Source: an uncultured Aquimarina sp. (lineage in GTDB: Bacteria; Bacteroidota; Bacteroidia; Flavobacteriales; Flavobacteriaceae). From it: 64,000 bases of DNA. The position numbers were made by a program, and so were the translations under genes. The notes below the pieces were generated by a model. It did not search any database, was not told the origin of the DNA, and saw nothing but the letters and a program-made list of their open reading frames with translations. Position 1 is the stretch's first letter; every line of letters begins with the position of its first letter. Of this stretch, positions 61,232 to 64,000 are shown piece after piece. Location of the stretch: NCBI GenBank assembly GCA_937958985.1, contig CALGLV010000006.1:206563-270562 (forward strand), written 5' to 3'.

Positions 61232-62257
61232 ATGAAAAAACTTACTATTGTAAACAAATTGAAATTAGTATTAGCATCGACTGCTATATTATTTGGCTCA
61301 GCTGAATTATCAGCACAACAAAGGTGTGGAGAAACTGGAGGGGTAACTGTAGATAGCCCTAGAGGACGAACAGTATACGAAATGTGGCAAGATTATGGTG
61401 ACACTTGTTTTACTCCACATGATTGGGATGTATCGGGTAAATGGAATAATGTAGGAAATACCCTTGTTAGAGAATCTTTAAGAAGAGAAGTTGTAAATGG
61501 AAGAGTAGTACAACAACCTACCAGAGATACTCGAATTGACTATAAAATTAAAGTTAATAGCTGGGGCGGAAATGTGTACCATGGTGCTTACGGATGGTGG
61601 AGTAAAGATGGAGCTGGTGTAAATAATGTAGTAGAATGGTACGTTGTTGACTCGTACCGAAATATTGCAGACCCTACATACGGTATGACAAAAGTTGGAA
61701 ACCCTTATACTTTAGGAAGAGCTTCTTACCAAATTTATACTCGAAACATGGTAAACGCACCTTCGGTTTGGGCTAATAGCGATAATTTTACTCAAATTAA
61801 ATGTGTAAGAACTACTTCAAAAAGCAGAACTGCAAGTGGAGGTATGCACTTAAGAGCACATTTCAACAAAATTAATTCTATTGCTAATATTGCCGATCAA
61901 ACTCTTTATGAAATTTCTTACAAAATTGAAGGATTTGGAGGATGTGATACTTGTTCAAGTAGTGCTAACTTTAGGTTAAACGCAACATTCACACAACTTA
62001 AAGAACTTGATGATGTAGCTAATGAAGCAACAATAACTGTTTCTCCTAACCCTACTAATGGAGCTTTTGAGGTAACTACAAATTCCGATAATGCAACAAT
62101 TCAGGTATTTAACATTAATGGTCAATTAGTATCGGAACTAGAAAATACTGAAGCTATTACTACCTTAAACGAATCTGGTGAATTACCTACAGGTATGTAT
62201 ATTGTTTCTGTAACAAGTAATGGTTCTACAACTACTGAAAAGTTGGTGGTACGATAA
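61232..62257 (+). CDS. Divergent GH11-like xylanase with T9SS type A sorting domain (copy 1)
   Basis: YHGAYGWWSKDGAGVNNVVEWYVVDSY, YQIYTRNMVNAPSV, YEISYKIEGFG match GH11 landmarks (candidate Glu135 and Glu233); C-terminal ITVSPNPTNGAFEV...GMYIVSVTSNGSTTTEKLVVR. Confidence 0.8.
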   Translation: MKKLTIVNKLKLVLASTAILFGSAELSAQQRCGETGGVTVDSPRGRTVYEMWQDYGDTCFTPHDWDVSGKWNNVGNTLVRESLRREVVNGRVVQQPTRDTRIDYKIKVNSWGGNVYHGAYGWWSKDGAGVNNVVEWYVVDSYRNIADPTYGMTKVGNPYTLGRASYQIYTRNMVNAPSVWANSDNFTQIKCVRTTSKSRTASGGMHLRAHFNKINSIANIADQTLYEISYKIEGFGGCDTCSSSANFRLNATFTQLKELDDVANEATITVSPNPTNGAFEVTTNSDNATIQVFNINGQLVSELENTEAITTLNESGELPTGMYIVSVTSNGSTTTEKLVVR

Positions 62258-62282
62258 TATTAACAATATTATATTAAAACTT

Positions 62283-62311
62283 AAAGCTCGAAGAACTCAA
62301 CTTCGAGCTTT
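62283..62311 (+). terminator. Intrinsic terminator after GH11-like copy 1
   Basis: aaagctcgaag-aactcaa-cttcgagcttt stem followed by T-rich DNA. Confidence 0.85.
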
Positions 62312-62739
62312 ATTTATTTTATGAATTAAATAACAAACGCCTTGCACTAAGAACATAAGGCTTATACAACTCATTAATAGCCTATACGCACTACCCTATT
62401 CAATTACTAAAAAACACTCTTCTCAATTTGTATGAAGCTTTGTGAATTTTGGAATGAAACAATGAACAAAATATCAAATGTTCTTACCTAAAAAAGTACG
62501 TACTTATAGTGTAGATATTTAATTTAAAACCCATTGTTTAATAAACACTAAAAGCTTCATTTACTAAAAAACACCTTAGATTTTGGAGAAAATAGTCGAT
62601 AATTAAATTCTGTATGTTGTTAAATTCTAAAAGTATATTTTTTTTTAAAAAATTGAAAAAAAATTAAAATTGCAACAAAAAGATTTTAAGCACGTTACGT
62701 AGGAATAATCAACTCCTTTCCTACATATTTTCTAAAATA

Positions 62740-62772
62740 TTTGTTAATAACATATTTTATGCCTTATCTTTG
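62740..62772 (+). promoter_or_regulatory. Bacteroidota-type promoter of GH11-like copy 2
   Basis: TTTG - 21 bp - TATCTTTG. Confidence 0.75.
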
Positions 62773-62824
62773 CCGCAAACGATTTCGCTCAACGTTTTAC
62801 ACAAACAACTAAACAAAATAAATT

Positions 62825-63841
62825 ATGATTAAACTTACTATTGTAAATAGGTTAAAATTGGTATTAGCATCTACAGCTATACTATTAGGTGCTGGTGAAA
62901 TCACTGCACAAGAAGATTGCGGAAAAATTGGAGGAGTAACAGTACAAAGTCCTAGAGGACGAACAGTATACGAAATGTGGCAGGATAGAGGTGATACTTG
63001 TTTTACTCCACATGATTGGGATGTATCGGGTAAATGGAATAATGTAGGAAATACCCTTGTTAGAGAATCTTTAAGAAGAGTAGTAGATAGAAACGGTAGA
63101 GTAATACAACAACCTACTAGAAATACTCGAATTGACTATAAAATTAAAGTTAATAGCTGGGCAGGAAATACATACCATGGTGCTTACGGATGGTGGAGTA
63201 AAGACGGTGCTGGTGTTGACGATGTAGTAGAATGGTATGTGGTTGATTCTTACATAAATATTAACAATCCTACATACGGTATGACAAAAGTTGGTCAACC
63301 TTATACTTTAGGAAGAGCTTCTTACCAAATTTATGTTCGAAACATGGTAAACGCACCATCGGTTTGGGCTGATAGCGATAATTTTACACAAATTAAATGT
63401 GTTAGAACTACCTCTAAAAGTAGAACTGCAAGCGGTGGTATGCACTTGAGAGCGCACTTTAACAAAATTAGAGATATTGCCAATATTAGAGATAAAACTC
63501 TCTATGAAATTTCATACAAAATTGAAGGTTTTGGAAGTACTAGTAAAGCGAATTTTAGATTAAATGCAACTTTTACACAACTTAAAGATCTTGACGAAGC
63601 CGCAGCTGAAGCAGCAATAACTGTTTCTCCAAACCCTACTAAAGGAGCTTTTGAGGTAACTACAAACTCTGAAGACGCTACAATTCAAGTATTCGATATT
63701 AGTGGTCGATTAGTTACTGAATTAGAAAGCAGTGAGTCTATTGCTACCCTAAACGAGTCTGGCGAATTAGCAGCAGGGATGTATATTGTTTCTGTAACTA
63801 GTAACGGATCTACAACAAGTGAAAAGTTAGTGGTACAATAA
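62825..63841 (+). CDS. Divergent GH11-like xylanase with T9SS type A sorting domain (copy 2)
   Basis: Paralogue of 61232-62257; candidate catalytic Glu136 and Glu234; C-terminal ITVSPNPTKGAFEV...EKLVVQ. Confidence 0.8.
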   Translation: MIKLTIVNRLKLVLASTAILLGAGEITAQEDCGKIGGVTVQSPRGRTVYEMWQDRGDTCFTPHDWDVSGKWNNVGNTLVRESLRRVVDRNGRVIQQPTRNTRIDYKIKVNSWAGNTYHGAYGWWSKDGAGVDDVVEWYVVDSYININNPTYGMTKVGQPYTLGRASYQIYVRNMVNAPSVWADSDNFTQIKCVRTTSKSRTASGGMHLRAHFNKIRDIANIRDKTLYEISYKIEGFGSTSKANFRLNATFTQLKDLDEAAAEAAITVSPNPTKGAFEVTTNSEDATIQVFDISGRLVTELESSESIATLNESGELAAGMYIVSVTSNGSTTSEKLVVQ

Positions 63842-63900
63842 TCACAAAAAATATTTTATTAAGACACTATCCTAAAAAGTGTGTAAATAAAAAATAACTT

Positions 63901-63941
63901 GGGTTTGACTTTATTTAATAATTAGAGTTGAACCCTTTTTT
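63901..63941 (+). terminator. Putative terminator downstream of GH11-like copy 2
   Basis: gggtttgact (63901-63910) pairs with agttgaaccc (63926-63935) with two G-U pairs, followed by TTTTTT. Confidence 0.6.
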
Positions 63942-64000
63942 CATATATAATTAAAAACTGATTAAGTATGACACCCCAGTTTCTAACTGGCATAGACCAT

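Noticed and set aside
1-64000. tRNA, rRNA, CRISPR array or prophage
   Set aside because: No cloverleaf, rRNA-like segment, regular direct-repeat array or phage structural gene recognised in any intergenic region.

Overview
The window is a low-GC Bacteroidota (Flavobacteriaceae-like) chromosome segment. It is mostly housekeeping and surface-biology genes, with no tRNA, rRNA or CRISPR array that I could recognise. From left to right: a TonB-dependent receptor / DUF5689-like lipoprotein / secreted endonuclease locus; a GH86-like agarase/porphyranase with a small secreted neighbour; pgi, M23 peptidase, tryptophan 2,3-dioxygenase, patatin and uvrC; a retropepsin-like protease / RimK / aspartoacylase-like cluster; cell-envelope genes (EnvC-like, DUF4292, TPR, nucleotidyltransferase, dut, flippase, BamA/TamA-like); an FAD oxidoreductase plus polyferredoxin membrane module; gcvP-gcvT-gcvH; an F1Fo ATP synthase operon lacking atpD/atpC, next to bactofilin and a SprE/PorW-like lipoprotein; a PurF-like protein with a PfkB kinase; queD and lpxH; a Crp/Fnr, YeeE/YedE and radical-SAM region; and a xylanase region with a GH10 and two tandem GH11-like proteins carrying T9SS sorting domains. 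The most interesting items are: (i) the tandem divergent GH11-like T9SS proteins, duplicated together with their promoter and a leader hairpin; (ii) a structured intergenic repeat-like element at 51304-51408; (iii) two unlisted, mutually similar single-TM microproteins at 50582-50849; (iv) mutually exclusive RNA structures between atpE and atpF; and (v) structured leader DNA between the PfkB/PurF-like operon and its divergent neighbour. All family names come from reading motifs in the translations; no database search was run.
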